Shown: positions 50,248 through 59,019 of the stretch, one piece after another
Layout: each line of letters starts with the position of its first letter
Numbering within the stretch: position 1 is the first letter of the stretch
Origin: Bacillota bacterium
GTDB taxonomy: Bacteria; Bacillota; Clostridia; Saccharofermentanales; Fastidiosipilaceae
DNA: 64,000 nucleotides
Assembly (NCBI GenBank): GCA_023420115.1
Contig: JAEZWR010000042.1
Location: forward strand, 49,651 to 113,650
Reading direction: 5' to 3'
Program-made: the position numbers and the translations under genes
Notes under the pieces: generated by a model
Told to the model about the DNA's origin: nothing
The model's database searches: none
What the model saw: the letters and a program-made list of their open reading frames with translations, nothing else

Positions 50248-50326
50248 ACTATGAATTTCCTCCCATCATTAGAATGAACTAGCTTATTACTTAATGCTGT
50301 GTCTATAAACACATTTATTTTTAATA

Positions 50327-50357
50327 AAGAAAAAACACGACTAACTTAGCCGTGTTT
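50327..50357 (-). terminator. Terminator of the MGS-like gene
   Basis: Minus strand AAACACG, loop, CGTGTTT, followed by TTTTC; about 45 bases after the stop at 50403. Confidence 0.75.
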
Positions 50358-50402
50358 CATAGTTAAATATGTAAAAGGGATCACAGTTACAAATATAAAA
50401 AA

Positions 50403-50795
50403 TCAAAAGTGAACCAACTCTCTCCAGTCAAGACCACCACTACTTATCGCCAAAACCAAAATCTCTGCAGCAGCCAAATTACTGGCATATGGAATATTAT
50501 TTCTATCACAGGCCTCCATAAGTGGATTAGGTTGATCGTATGAAGTGAAAAGAGGATCCCTTAAATGGATAACCGCATCAACCTCATTATAAAAAGCCAT
50601 CTGTGTAAGCTGATTCATCGCTCCTAGAAGATCATTCGGAATAGCAATAAATCTCAGATTAGTTCCCATTTCAACTAAGCGGGCTGTATTCATCGTAGAA
50701 TACAAATTATGAGTAGAAAGCTGCTGACTGTATGCAATACAAAAATTTATAAGCAGCTCCTGTTTACGACTATCTGCCAATACTACAATTTTCAC
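50403..50795 (-). CDS. Methylglyoxal-synthase-like protein lacking catalytic residues
   Basis: 130 residues that align end to end with methylglyoxal synthase: KIVVLADSRKQELL to the first strand, DAVIHLRDPL to the DxLIFFxDPL strand, and NNIPYASNLAAAEIL to the NIPxATNxATADFI segment. The phosphate loop GTTG is replaced by MNTA (35-38). The GPxGGDQQ segment with the catalytic Asp reads IPNDLLGAMNQ, and the His and second Asp of PHDPD are Asp87 and Asn90. It is therefore unlikely to make methylglyoxal and may bind a phosphorylated ligand as a sensor. It has its own terminator. Confidence 0.65.
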   Translation of the reverse strand: MKIVVLADSRKQELLINFCIAYSQQLSTHNLYSTMNTARLVEMGTNLRFIAIPNDLLGAMNQLTQMAFYNEVDAVIHLRDPLFTSYDQPNPLMEACDRNNIPYASNLAAAEILVLAISSGGLDWRELVHF

Positions 50796-51052
50796 TGTCG
50801 ATCCTCCGTAAAATTTAAAAACATATCATATATGAATTGTATTCATATTACAAAGAAAACACAAGCATATTAACCAAAAAATATGTATTTTTTCGCAATT
50901 TTTATATGAACTTCTAACTGTTTACCACTAGATATATGCAACAAATCTAATTGCCGTTATTCTAATGCACGCACTTTTAAGTATTCTGCTTTTATAAAAT
51001 CTCATCAATCTCTCAGTTATCTAAAAAATAATACTTGAGCTATTTAAATACC

Positions 51053-51754
51053 CTACTCAATAAGATCTGTAAAAATATTTCTATTCGTGCTTGCTATAGA
51101 ACTAAAGCCGTCCCTTGAAACAATAATATGATCAATCAGCTGCAAACCAATCTTTCTCAAAACACCTACAATACTTTGCGTAGAACTTATATCTTGCGCT
51201 GATGGTCTAGGATCACCACTAGGATGATTATGTAATAATACAATGTTACTAGCATTAACTTTCAGTGCCTTGCGACAAAGTTCCCTAATACTGAGCCTAA
51301 CTGCTGATATATCCCCATCCGCAATCTCCAAACGCTGAATCAACCTCAACTTCACATCAAGTAAAAGAACCATAACTTTCTCACTTTCCAAGAAAGCGAG
51401 ATCTCCCTTGACATACTCATAGATAACCTTAGGTGAATCAAACTTAATCTTACTAGGTTCATAACACGAATTAATACGCTTAGATAGTTCAAAAGCTGCC
51501 GCAATTCTCGAGGCTTTTGCCAATCCTATTCCTTCTTGCTCTCTTAATTCTTGCACCGACAAACTCGAAAGTTTTGCCAAATCTCCCTCCGCTATTTTAT
51601 ATAAGAGTTCCTCTGCTACCTGCAAAGAATTTTTCCCTCTACTTCCACTCTGGATAAGAATCGCAAGAAGCTCTGTATCTCTCAAAGATGAAATTCCATT
51701 GTAATAACAACGTTCGTATGGTCTATCCTTTTCCCTAATCTCATTTATTCTCAT
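51053..51754 (-). CDS. radC: RadC family JAB-domain protein
   Basis: 233 residues, starting at ATG 51754 (MRINEIREKDRPYERCY) with GGGAG 5 nt upstream. An N-terminal helix-hairpin-helix (LREQEGIGLAKASRIAAAFEL) and a C-terminal JAB/MPN metalloprotease-like domain with HNHPSGDPRPSAQD, the zinc-ligand motif. Despite the name its role in repair is unproven. The standard RadC length is matched. Confidence 0.94.
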   Translation of the reverse strand: MRINEIREKDRPYERCYYNGISSLRDTELLAILIQSGSRGKNSLQVAEELLYKIAEGDLAKLSSLSVQELREQEGIGLAKASRIAAAFELSKRINSCYEPSKIKFDSPKVIYEYVKGDLAFLESEKVMVLLLDVKLRLIQRLEIADGDISAVRLSIRELCRKALKVNASNIVLLHNHPSGDPRPSAQDISSTQSIVGVLRKIGLQLIDHIIVSRDGFSSIASTNRNIFTDLIE

Positions 51755-51911
51755 TTTTGCTCCCACCAAAATGTAAAATCAGGCAGATTGTAATCATTTT
51801 GAAGAATAATTGAGCTATGAAAAACAAATATTTTTTCGCAGAAGTGAAAAGCCTATTTGGCAAATTACGAATTAAGAAGATCCTGTATAGAGCTATTATA
51901 ACTTCTATCAG

Positions 51912-52817
51912 TTATGATATTTCAACAACTGGACGAAGTATTAAATCTCGTCTTGACTCAATATAAATTTTATAAAACTTTTTTTGTAAATCAGATATAT
52001 AAGGCACTCCGTCAATAAACTCACTAATCTTATTCATATCTATTCGCGCATAAATATCCTTAACTGCCTGATTACAATCTTCACATTCGGCACTAAAAAT
52101 AAAATCATAGTAATTTATCTTATTTCCATTTAATTTAATTGCAGAAGTAGGAAATCGGTAAATTCGCAAATTAAGTTCGTCTTTATTAGTTAGCATCAAC
52201 TGCATAATATGGTCATCGGCTTGTGGCAACAGACAGCTTCCACAGTCATAAATAGGTGCAATCTCACGCTGATTATTCCTAGGATCAAATAAAAATCCCC
52301 AATTGCCATTATGACGATCAAAATTGCCAAGCAATGCATCTACTGCAAACATCTCCCAAAAGTGTTTTTTTAATAAAATAGGATCAACATATTGCTGTTT
52401 TTCTATAGCTTCTAAAATGTCACTCAACTCAGTACCACTACCGTTTGAATCTGATTCTAAGATAGTATTTTTGATTGAACAAAAATCATAAAACTTCTTC
52501 TCATCTTCTGTGAAATCTAAACATGCGCAAACAACTTTTTCTTTGCCATTTACTTCAAATGTCCCTAGCATTGTTTCCTGCGCTTCGATTCCTAGCATAT
52601 TAAAAATACTACTGGCAATATGTTCACTTATAGAACTATTGATATAAGAAAGTGCAGTAGGTCGTCCTTCCCCAGAAACAGGAAACTTTAGCATATATAT
52701 TTTTCTTTTGTACTCTACCGCAATCTTCTTGCCATTAGCCCCATTATATGCACGAGCAAATACACGACGACAATTTGTAAAATCAATCTCTTTTATCATA
52801 CTCTTACTCATTTCCAT
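51912..52817 (-). CDS. HipA-like serine/threonine kinase (toxin candidate)
   Basis: 301 residues of the HipA/CtkA-like kinase group. Lys44 in MLKFP is the likely ATP-anchoring residue, GNFDRHNGNW (164-173) is the catalytic loop with Asp167 and Asn172, and IYDCGSCL (189-196) carries the metal-binding Asp191 of the DFG-like motif. HipA's separate N-terminal subdomain is absent. The gene overlaps the upstream HTH gene by about ten bases; ATG at 52811 would give a four-base ATGA overlap instead. This overlap suggests a toxin-antitoxin pair. Confidence 0.75.
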   Translation of the reverse strand: MEMSKSMIKEIDFTNCRRVFARAYNGANGKKIAVEYKRKIYMLKFPVSGEGRPTALSYINSSISEHIASSIFNMLGIEAQETMLGTFEVNGKEKVVCACLDFTEDEKKFYDFCSIKNTILESDSNGSGTELSDILEAIEKQQYVDPILLKKHFWEMFAVDALLGNFDRHNGNWGFLFDPRNNQREIAPIYDCGSCLLPQADDHIMQLMLTNKDELNLRIYRFPTSAIKLNGNKINYYDFIFSAECEDCNQAVKDIYARIDMNKISEFIDGVPYISDLQKKFYKIYIESRRDLILRPVVEIS

Positions 52818-53218
52818 AAATACTTTTTTCTGAGATAATCAGCGTGCTCCGGCGTAATTACACCTTCAGTAATTTCTGCCAAATTAATACTTCCATAAAG
52901 TTCTCCCCACAGACAATCAAGAATTGCTGACTTATCTTTCAGACCCTCCTTGTATGCATCCAAATCATGCTGAAGATAAGCTGGAAGACCATATTCATAT
53001 GAGCGTTCACGCTCACTCTCTCTTATCCCACTTTGAGTCAACATCTCCATTGAAACATCCAACGCCTTTGCCAACTTATATACCGTATCAGCAGAACATT
53101 TTTCAAGCTTCGTTCTTCCACTACAAATATCATTGAGCGTAGAATAGGGAATACCCGCAACACTTGCTAGGCGATATTTTGTCATATTTCTTTTTTTGAG
53201 CAAGATATTTATTATCAT
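52808..53218 (-). CDS. HTH (Xre-type) regulator, antitoxin candidate
   Basis: 136 residues. Residues 1-60 form a helix-turn-helix of the HTH_3 type (KYRLASVAGIPYSTLNDICSGRTK, VYKLAKALDVSMEML). The C-terminal 70 residues are acidic and may neutralise the kinase encoded just downstream and overlapping. AGGGGGG lies 7 nt before the ATG. The promoter just upstream overlaps a palindrome, which fits autorepression. Confidence 0.78.
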   Translation of the reverse strand: MIINILLKKRNMTKYRLASVAGIPYSTLNDICSGRTKLEKCSADTVYKLAKALDVSMEMLTQSGIRESERERSYEYGLPAYLQHDLDAYKEGLKDKSAILDCLWGELYGSINLAEITEGVITPEHADYLRKKYLWK

Positions 53219-53235
53219 ACTAATCCCCCCTATAT

Positions 53236-53265
53236 ATTATATCGTCACACCGAAATAACATACAA
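53236..53265 (-). promoter_or_regulatory. Promoter and palindromic operator of the HTH/kinase pair
   Basis: Minus strand TTGTAT (53265-53260), 18 bases, TATAAT (53241-53236). A near-perfect inverted repeat TTATATCG, 6 bases, CGAAATAA (53237-53258) covers the -10, a standard site for autorepression. It lies 18 bases before the ATG. Confidence 0.65.
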
Positions 53266-53414
53266 AGAAAAAATCATTCAAACAAAGTTCTTTTACTTTT
53301 TTATTCGCCTACTACCCTTGCGAATAAAAAAAACAGGCAGCAGATAAGAAACTTCACTAAGTAAAACAACTTATTTCTATTAAAATATCATTATTGAACC
53401 TTGGCTTCAGATAA

Positions 53415-53439
53415 CAAAAAACCCCGACAAAATCGGGGC
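53415..53439 (-). terminator. Terminator after tRNA-Ser
   Basis: Minus strand CCCCGA, loop, TCGGGG followed by TTTTTT; 35 bases beyond the tRNA 3' end. Confidence 0.85.
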
Positions 53440-53473
53440 TCTTCGTGGAACATATCCATATTCCTTACTATGA

Positions 53474-53562
53474 CGGAGAGCAAGGGATTCGAACCCTCGT
53501 TACGCTTATGACGTAAACACGATTTCCAATCGTGCGCCTTCAGCCAGCTCGGCCAACTCTCC
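53474..53562 (-). tRNA. tRNA-Ser (GGA)
   Basis: 89 bases, class II. Acceptor GGAGAGT pairs with GCTCTCC. D-arm GCCGAGCTGGCTGAAGGC, anticodon loop TTGGAAA with anticodon GGA, long variable arm with stem TTACG/CGTAA, T-arm AGGGTTCGAATCCCT. Discriminator G; CCA is not encoded. It reads UCC/UCU serine codons. A terminator follows. Confidence 0.95.
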
Positions 53563-53669
53563 ACAACCAGAATATTCTAGCTTCAATAAAATCAAAGCTA
53601 GAACATTCTAGCACCAGCATCTATTTTTTTCAAGTTAAACTTACAACAACTATTTCCTATATTACTTTC

Positions 53670-54464
53670 TCACTGAAGAAGCATCCTATCATTTGTCATT
53701 TCTTCGCCAACAGCTTCTTGGAACAAGGAAAGAAGATTCTGAACACTAAGTTCCTTCTTTTTCTCCCCAGAAATATCCAAGACAATCCTACCCTTATTCA
53801 TCATTATTAACCTATTGCCATACTCAATAGCATGTCTCATGTTGTGTGTAATCATAAGTGTAGTTAATTTTTTCTCGTTAACTATTCTCTCCGTCTCCTG
53901 CATAATAGTAGCTGCTGTTTTTGGATCTAAGGCCGCAGTATGCTCATCTAACAAAAGAAGTCTCGGACTTGTCATTGTAGCCATTATGAGAGATAAGGCC
54001 TGTCTTTGACCTCCAGAAAGAAGTTTGACTTTTGTTTGTATTCTTTGTTCAAGACCTAAATCAAGAGTTTTTAAAAGTTCTTTGAACTCTTTTTCCTCTT
54101 CTTTATTAGTCCACCATGATAGCCCTCTCCTTTTGCCCTTACGTTTCGCCATCGCTAAATTTTCGGCGATTGACATCTCCCCTGCTGTACCAAGAAGAGG
54201 ATCCTGAAAAACTCTCGATATATATTTTGCTCGTTTATGTTCTGCCAGGCGAGTAACATCATTTGAGTCCAAACTAATTCTTCCAGCCTCTGGAAAATGA
54301 ACACCTGCAATTAAATTCAGCAAAGTTGATTTACCAGCACCATTTCCACCAATAATACTTATGAAATCACCCTCATTAATCTTAAGATCAAGATCGTTTA
54401 TTACTGAATTTTCATTTACTGTACCTATGTAAAAAGTCTTACTCAATTTTTCAATTGTCAACAT
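53670..54464 (-). CDS. ABC transporter ATP-binding protein (TrpZ-like)
   Basis: 264 residues. Walker A GGNGAGKST, Q-loop VFQDP, signature LLSGGQRQA, Walker B LLLLDEHTAALD and switch His in MITHN. It is third in the set SBP-permease-ATPase and fits the ATPase of the TrpXYZ-like family of putative aromatic amino acid importers. GAGGG lies about 5 nt before the ATG. Confidence 0.9.
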   Translation of the reverse strand: MLTIEKLSKTFYIGTVNENSVINDLDLKINEGDFISIIGGNGAGKSTLLNLIAGVHFPEAGRISLDSNDVTRLAEHKRAKYISRVFQDPLLGTAGEMSIAENLAMAKRKGKRRGLSWWTNKEEEKEFKELLKTLDLGLEQRIQTKVKLLSGGQRQALSLIMATMTSPRLLLLDEHTAALDPKTAATIMQETERIVNEKKLTTLMITHNMRHAIEYGNRLIMMNKGRIVLDISGEKKKELSVQNLLSLFQEAVGEEMTNDRMLLQ

Positions 54465-54550
54465 ATTTCCCTCTATCGACTCTACAGACTATACCAACTC
54501 TACCGACTACTATTAAAAATAGAAGCCACTTTTCTTAACGCAGAGCGCTT

Positions 54551-55471
54551 TTAACCTAAATTCATAAACTTGTTATTCTTTCTCCTGAGCTGCTGCTCTT
54601 TTTGCATCTTCTTCATTTCTGGTATAAAAAGCGCAATCGCAACAACTATTACACTAAATAATTTCATATCCTGCGTAGGAAGCCCCATAGCCAAGACAAT
54701 CGCAACGATTATCCTATATACAATGGAACCGAAAATTATACTGAGAAGAAGCAAGTAGAAATTTCTTTTAAAAAATACGACTTCACCTATCATAATAGCA
54801 GCTAGGCCTATCACGATAGCACCAGTTCCCATATTCAAATCAGCGAAGCCTTGATTTTGAGCAATAAGTGCTCCGGACATCGCTATGAGAGCATTGCCCA
54901 TCATAAGTCCAATAACTGTGGTTAACTTAGTTGACGCCCCTAATGATCTAACGACGGCAGGATTGTGACCTGAGGCACGTATAACGCTTCCGAGTTCCGT
55001 TCCGAAGAACCAATATAAGAAAGAAATAATTAGTATCCCTATCAACATAGACAAAATCAAATCTGACCAGTATGTACTGAGAAATGGAAATAGCTTGTGG
55101 AAAGATTCAAAAATTGAACTATCAGATAAAAGAGGATAGTTAGCCCTACCCATAATTCTCAAATTAATTGAATAAAGTGCGAGCTGTGTCAAAATACCAG
55201 AAAGAAGTGCTGGTATTTTCATTTTTGTATTGAAAAAAGCTGTCACCAGACCAGCTATTGCCCCCGCAAGCAAACTAAGCAATATTGCTATCGGAACTGG
55301 AACTTCCCTATCAATAAGAACAACTGCCACCGCCGCACCGAGTGTAAAAGAACCGTCACAAGTCATATCTGCAAAATTTAGCAATCTAAAAGTACAATAC
55401 ACACCTAACGCTAAAAGTGACCATAGCGCTCCTTGCATACATGCCGATAAAATAATATTTCCCCAGTTCAT
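54551..55471 (-). CDS. ABC transporter permease (TrpY-like)
   Basis: 306 residues with eight or nine helices, branched-chain-amino-acid-type permease fold (LALGVYCTFRLLNFADMTCDGSFTLGAAV, LVTAFFNTKMKIPALLSGILT). The SLGAS loop is typical. It is encoded between the binding protein and the ATPase of the TrpXYZ-like cluster, probably one transcript from the T-box 1 leader. Confidence 0.88.
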   Translation of the reverse strand: MNWGNIILSACMQGALWSLLALGVYCTFRLLNFADMTCDGSFTLGAAVAVVLIDREVPVPIAILLSLLAGAIAGLVTAFFNTKMKIPALLSGILTQLALYSINLRIMGRANYPLLSDSSIFESFHKLFPFLSTYWSDLILSMLIGILIISFLYWFFGTELGSVIRASGHNPAVVRSLGASTKLTTVIGLMMGNALIAMSGALIAQNQGFADLNMGTGAIVIGLAAIMIGEVVFFKRNFYLLLLSIIFGSIVYRIIVAIVLAMGLPTQDMKLFSVIVVAIALFIPEMKKMQKEQQLRRKNNKFMNLG

Positions 55472-55609
55472 TTAATCTCCTTATAAATTTATATATTCAT
55501 CTATTTTTAATATAAATAACTGATATTCATAAATCACAAAAGCATAGCAATTCTTATAGTAGTAGCTTTTCGCAATTAGTATAATAATTTCTCGTTAGAT
55601 TCCAGCTAT

Positions 55610-56668
55610 TTATTTAGCCGTACTCTTCTCAACAGCCTCGGCCCTACTCTTTAGCTCATCGGGCAACTTAAGACCGAGAGCTTCCATTGTATCTTCTCTA
55701 TACATAACATCAAGTTCATCTAAATATTTTACAGGAATCTTTCCTGCGTCTTTACCGTCAATTAGAATTTCTATCGCTGTTTCGGCTGTCTTGGATCCTA
55801 ATTTTCTATAATCAATTCCCACACAAGATAGACCGCCCTCTTCTAACATCCCCTGTGCGGCTACTATAACTGCTGTTTTGTACTCAAGTTCAAGCTTATG
55901 TACTAGAGGCATTGAAGATGCCACCGTGTTATCTGTCGGTATATATATTGCATCTGCTGCTTGCATCGCAGTTTCTAATAGAGAATTTAATTCTGATGAA
56001 TTAGAGAAAGTGTAATCACTTGACTCTAAACCATTTTTTTCTAGTTCCTTACGAATTAGCTCTGCCTGCTGAATTGAATTGGCTTCGTTGCTGGAATAAA
56101 CAATTCCCACCTTTTTTGCATCAGTTTTCCATGCTAGAAGAAGCTTAACCTGTTCTTCTGCCGAGCTCAAATCACTTACTGCTGTCACATTAGAACCAGG
56201 CTCTTCAAGGGACTTCACCAACCTAGAGGCCAGAGGATCGGTTACTGCCGAAGCGATTATTGGCACATTCTTAATCTCTTTTGCCGCGGCCTGGGAAGCT
56301 GCTGTCCCCAAAGTCATAACTAAATCCAAATCTTTATTAGCAAATTGGCTGGCTATTGTCTGACAATTGGATACATCATTCTGAGCATTCTGAATATCAA
56401 GCTCCAAACTACTTCCTTTTTCTTCTATAGCCTTTTTTAGATCATTTATAAAATTTTCTCTCACTTGATCCAAAGACGGATGTTCTAACTGTTGAAGTAT
56501 CCCAACTTTAATCACCTTTTTCAGGCTCTCTTTTGAATGATTATCGTCAGCCATAATTGAACTTGGTATAAGGGCACAAATAAGAATGACGACAGAAACA
56601 AAAAGTGAAATTATCATCAACACTTGCTTCTTAACCACCTGACATTTTTCTGCTACATTTCTCATCAT
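55610..56668 (-). CDS. ABC substrate-binding protein 1 (TrpX-like)
   Basis: 352 residues of the ABC_sub_bind (DUF534) family: VGILQQLEHPSLDQVRENF, VMTLGTAASQAAAKEI, PIIASAVTDPLAS, ADAIYIPTDNTVASSM and VGIDYRKLG. The signal helix (about 15-38) has no good lipobox, unlike most Gram-positive binding proteins. AAAGGAGG lies 3-6 nt before the ATGATG. It is the first gene after the UUC-specific T-box, then permease and ATPase. Confidence 0.88.
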   Translation of the reverse strand: MMRNVAEKCQVVKKQVLMIISLFVSVVILICALIPSSIMADDNHSKESLKKVIKVGILQQLEHPSLDQVRENFINDLKKAIEEKGSSLELDIQNAQNDVSNCQTIASQFANKDLDLVMTLGTAASQAAAKEIKNVPIIASAVTDPLASRLVKSLEEPGSNVTAVSDLSSAEEQVKLLLAWKTDAKKVGIVYSSNEANSIQQAELIRKELEKNGLESSDYTFSNSSELNSLLETAMQAADAIYIPTDNTVASSMPLVHKLELEYKTAVIVAAQGMLEEGGLSCVGIDYRKLGSKTAETAIEILIDGKDAGKIPVKYLDELDVMYREDTMEALGLKLPDELKSRAEAVEKSTAK

Positions 56669-56753
56669 AAACCTCCTTTGGGGAGTTAACTTTTTTGCCC
56701 TATGATGCCATTCAAAAAGTTAATTTTTAAATACTCAAGAACCATATCTGGCA

Positions 56754-57091
56754 ACAAAAAAGCCCTCCCAGTAAAAATTTACTGAGAGGGCGAAAATATC
56801 GCGTTACCACCTCTGTTCACTTCCACCTCACGATGAAAGCCTCTGCAAGTACGTCCGAAGTCCTTACTACGGATTATACTCGTTCTCTATAACGGGAGAA
56901 CCCGGCTCATCCTACAAGACAGAAACTCATCAATCGAAATTGGTATTGAGAAGCACTGACATTCAGTGAGCAGCTACGGAATGAATTCAAAGAAGTTTTC
57001 AACGGGAAACTTTCAGCTATTGTCCCCCTCTCTTAGATGAATCATTTCTTCTACTACTTTCCGATCACAGCCTGTAAAAATATAAAATTTC
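56754..57091 (-). promoter_or_regulatory. T-box leader 1, specifier UUC (Phe)
   Basis: tRNA-sensing leader upstream of binding protein 1. Base helix CGGAA/TTCCG encloses a specifier loop with AGTA on the 5' side and GAATTCA on the 3' side, so the specifier is UUC (56985-56983), a Phe codon. AGAGGTGGTAACGCG (56814-56800) is the T-box antiterminator; its UGGU would pair with the ACCA end of tRNA-Phe. The terminator is GCCCTCTCAGTAAA pairing with TTTACTGGGAGGGC, then TTTTTT. Uncharged tRNA-Phe should favour read-through. Confidence 0.9.
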
Positions 57092-57097
57092 TTTTGT

Positions 57098-57126
57098 AGT
57101 ATAAGCCTAATCTCAAAAACAATCAA
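57098..57126 (-). promoter_or_regulatory. Promoter of T-box leader 1
   Basis: Minus strand TTGATT (57126-57121), 17 bases, TATACT (57103-57098). Transcription would start near 57091. It means binding protein 2, ending at 57188, need not be co-transcribed with the rest. Confidence 0.7.
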
Positions 57127-57187
57127 CAGCTACGCTGCTTTTTCTCTATATTCACCAGTAAATTGTACTCTTATTAAGTTATCGCCA

Positions 57188-58204
57188 TTATTTAATAATT
57201 TTTGCGTCCTTTAGAAAATCTTGACTTAAATCTATACCAAGTTCATCAGCCGAACTTTCGTTAATATATAAGCTATTATCTTTGGAAAGTTCTATCGCCA
57301 TTTCAGAAATGTCCTCTCCGTCTTCTAAAATTCTTTTTGCCATATCAGCAGTCTGGGCTCCTAGATCGTGATAATCAATCCCAATTGTAGCAACAGCACC
57401 GCCCTCAATTTGAGCCTTTTCTCCAGCAAAAAAAGGAACTTTAAGCTCGCTCTGCACAGTTTTTAACAAAGCCATAGATGAAGATAACAAATTGTCTGTC
57501 GGAACATATACTGCATCACTTGCTTGGGCTGCCGTCTCTGCTACTTGTCTTATTTCATTGCTGGCACTAAGTGTGAATAATTTTACTTTTACAGAAAAGC
57601 CCTCCAGGGTTTCTTGCATCGCCCTAGCCTGTTGCTCCGAATTTATTTCACTTGACGTATATAAAATAGATACAGTCGCCCCGTCCTTATCCCCTAAGCA
57701 CTTCTTTATTAATTCAGCTTGTTCTTTTATTGGTGATAGGTCAGATGTTCCAGATATATTTCTACCTGGTTTGTCATTACTTTTTACCAATCTTGCCGCT
57801 TCGTAATCTGTAACAGCAGTAGCAAGGATAGGTTTATCCTTGATTTGCATTGCAAGCGCTTGGGCTGCTGGGGTCGCAACTGCTAGATATAGGTCATAAT
57901 CATCATTGGCAAATTGGTTAGCGATTGTTTGAGCGTTACTAATATCACCCTGAGAATTTTTGATAACAAATTCTAAATTTTCTCCGTCTTTAAATCCTAA
58001 GTCTTCTAATTTTTCTTTGAAGCCCGCCACTGAACTATCTAATGCAGGATGTTCAGCAAATTGAAGTACAGCAATTCTATATTTTTTCTCATTTTTAGAT
58101 TTTGAAGTATTTGCTTGGACATTGCTCGGATGAAGAAAAGAAATAAATATTCCAAGCAAAAGTAAGCAAGTAATTAAACTCATCGCCTTTTTTGTTACTC
58201 TCAT
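57188..58204 (-). CDS. ABC substrate-binding protein 2 (TrpX-like)
   Basis: 338 residues from ATG 58204, with GAGGTG 6 nt upstream; the earlier in-frame GTG lies within that site. Same family as binding protein 1: VLQFAEHPALDSSVAGF, LYLAVATPAAQALAM, ILATAVTDYEAARL, SDAVYVPTDNLLSSSM, IGIDYHDLG. Signal peptide ending VQA, no lipobox. There is no second permease or ATPase, so it probably shares those at 53670-55471. Its own T-box has a UAC (Tyr) specifier. Confidence 0.88.
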   Translation of the reverse strand: MRVTKKAMSLITCLLLLGIFISFLHPSNVQANTSKSKNEKKYRIAVLQFAEHPALDSSVAGFKEKLEDLGFKDGENLEFVIKNSQGDISNAQTIANQFANDDYDLYLAVATPAAQALAMQIKDKPILATAVTDYEAARLVKSNDKPGRNISGTSDLSPIKEQAELIKKCLGDKDGATVSILYTSSEINSEQQARAMQETLEGFSVKVKLFTLSASNEIRQVAETAAQASDAVYVPTDNLLSSSMALLKTVQSELKVPFFAGEKAQIEGGAVATIGIDYHDLGAQTADMAKRILEDGEDISEMAIELSKDNSLYINESSADELGIDLSQDFLKDAKIIK

Positions 58205-58305
58205 ATTTAGCACCTCATTAAATTAGTGTGACGAAGCTTATGTTAAACAATGATAAGTTTTGCCAAACCAACTATTTTTTCACATAAGTTCGAATGTAAG
58301 AATAT

Positions 58306-58665
58306 AAAAAAGCCCTCTCGGGATATTATTTATCCTGAGAGGGCATATTCAAATGCGTTACCACCTCTGTTCATTCCTACCTCGCAGCAGAAATCTCAGC
58401 AACTGCCAATTCAACAATGTATGATATAAATACATTTAAATGAAATAACAGTCTCTCGCTATAATGGGCGAACCCAGCCACGTCTACACAGTAAATATCA
58501 GTTTAACTACGAGTAATAAAAATATTTATTTCTATTAGCTAATATCTAATATCACCTTCAGGTGGCCACTCTGGAGTGTATTCAATACCGATAGAGCATG
58601 TCTCGCATCTTACGACAATTCTCTTAGCCTCATCTCAGTATTTACTAGTCTCCCTCATCGTGTTT
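58306..58665 (-). promoter_or_regulatory. T-box leader 2, specifier UAC (Tyr)
   Basis: Base helix GGAG/CTCC, specifier loop with ACTAGTA on the 5' side and GAATACA on the 3' side, closed above by AATACTG/CGGTATT. The specifier is UAC (58580-58578), a Tyr codon. AGAGGTGGTAACGC (58368-58355) is the antiterminator; its UGGU fits the ACCA end of tRNA-Tyr. The terminator GCCCTCTC...GAGAGGGC is followed by TTTTTT (58306-58344). Between 58666 and 59019 I see only promoter sequence for the next gene. Confidence 0.9.
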
Positions 58666-59019
58666 AATCATGTATAAATTAAGTTTTTAAAACTCTAGCA
58701 TTTATTTTTTATATAGGCAAGATAATTAATAGCACGGGAGTGCTTTTTTACATTTAAATTGTCAAAATTACCATGACGATAAGTAGTATCACTAAAGTAA
58801 AAAAGCTCGGCCGAGGGTAGAAAAAACTGCAAGCATTCTTCGTTTGCAATTATGGATATGGTATAATTAGTACGCACTATTATAGTTTGGACTTAAATTC
58901 CCACGGAGCGAACGCTTTGATTTTTTAATTATTGTAAGTGATATGTTCTAGTACACTCTAAGCTATGATTAATATAATGCGATTAAATTAAATTATGCAG
59001 ATATTCCAAAGGAGCAATT

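Noticed and set aside
55610..58665. Tryptophan (UGG) T-box specificity, expected from TrpXYZ-like genes
   Set aside because: The specifier loops read UUC and UAC; no UGG lies in the specifier position of either leader.
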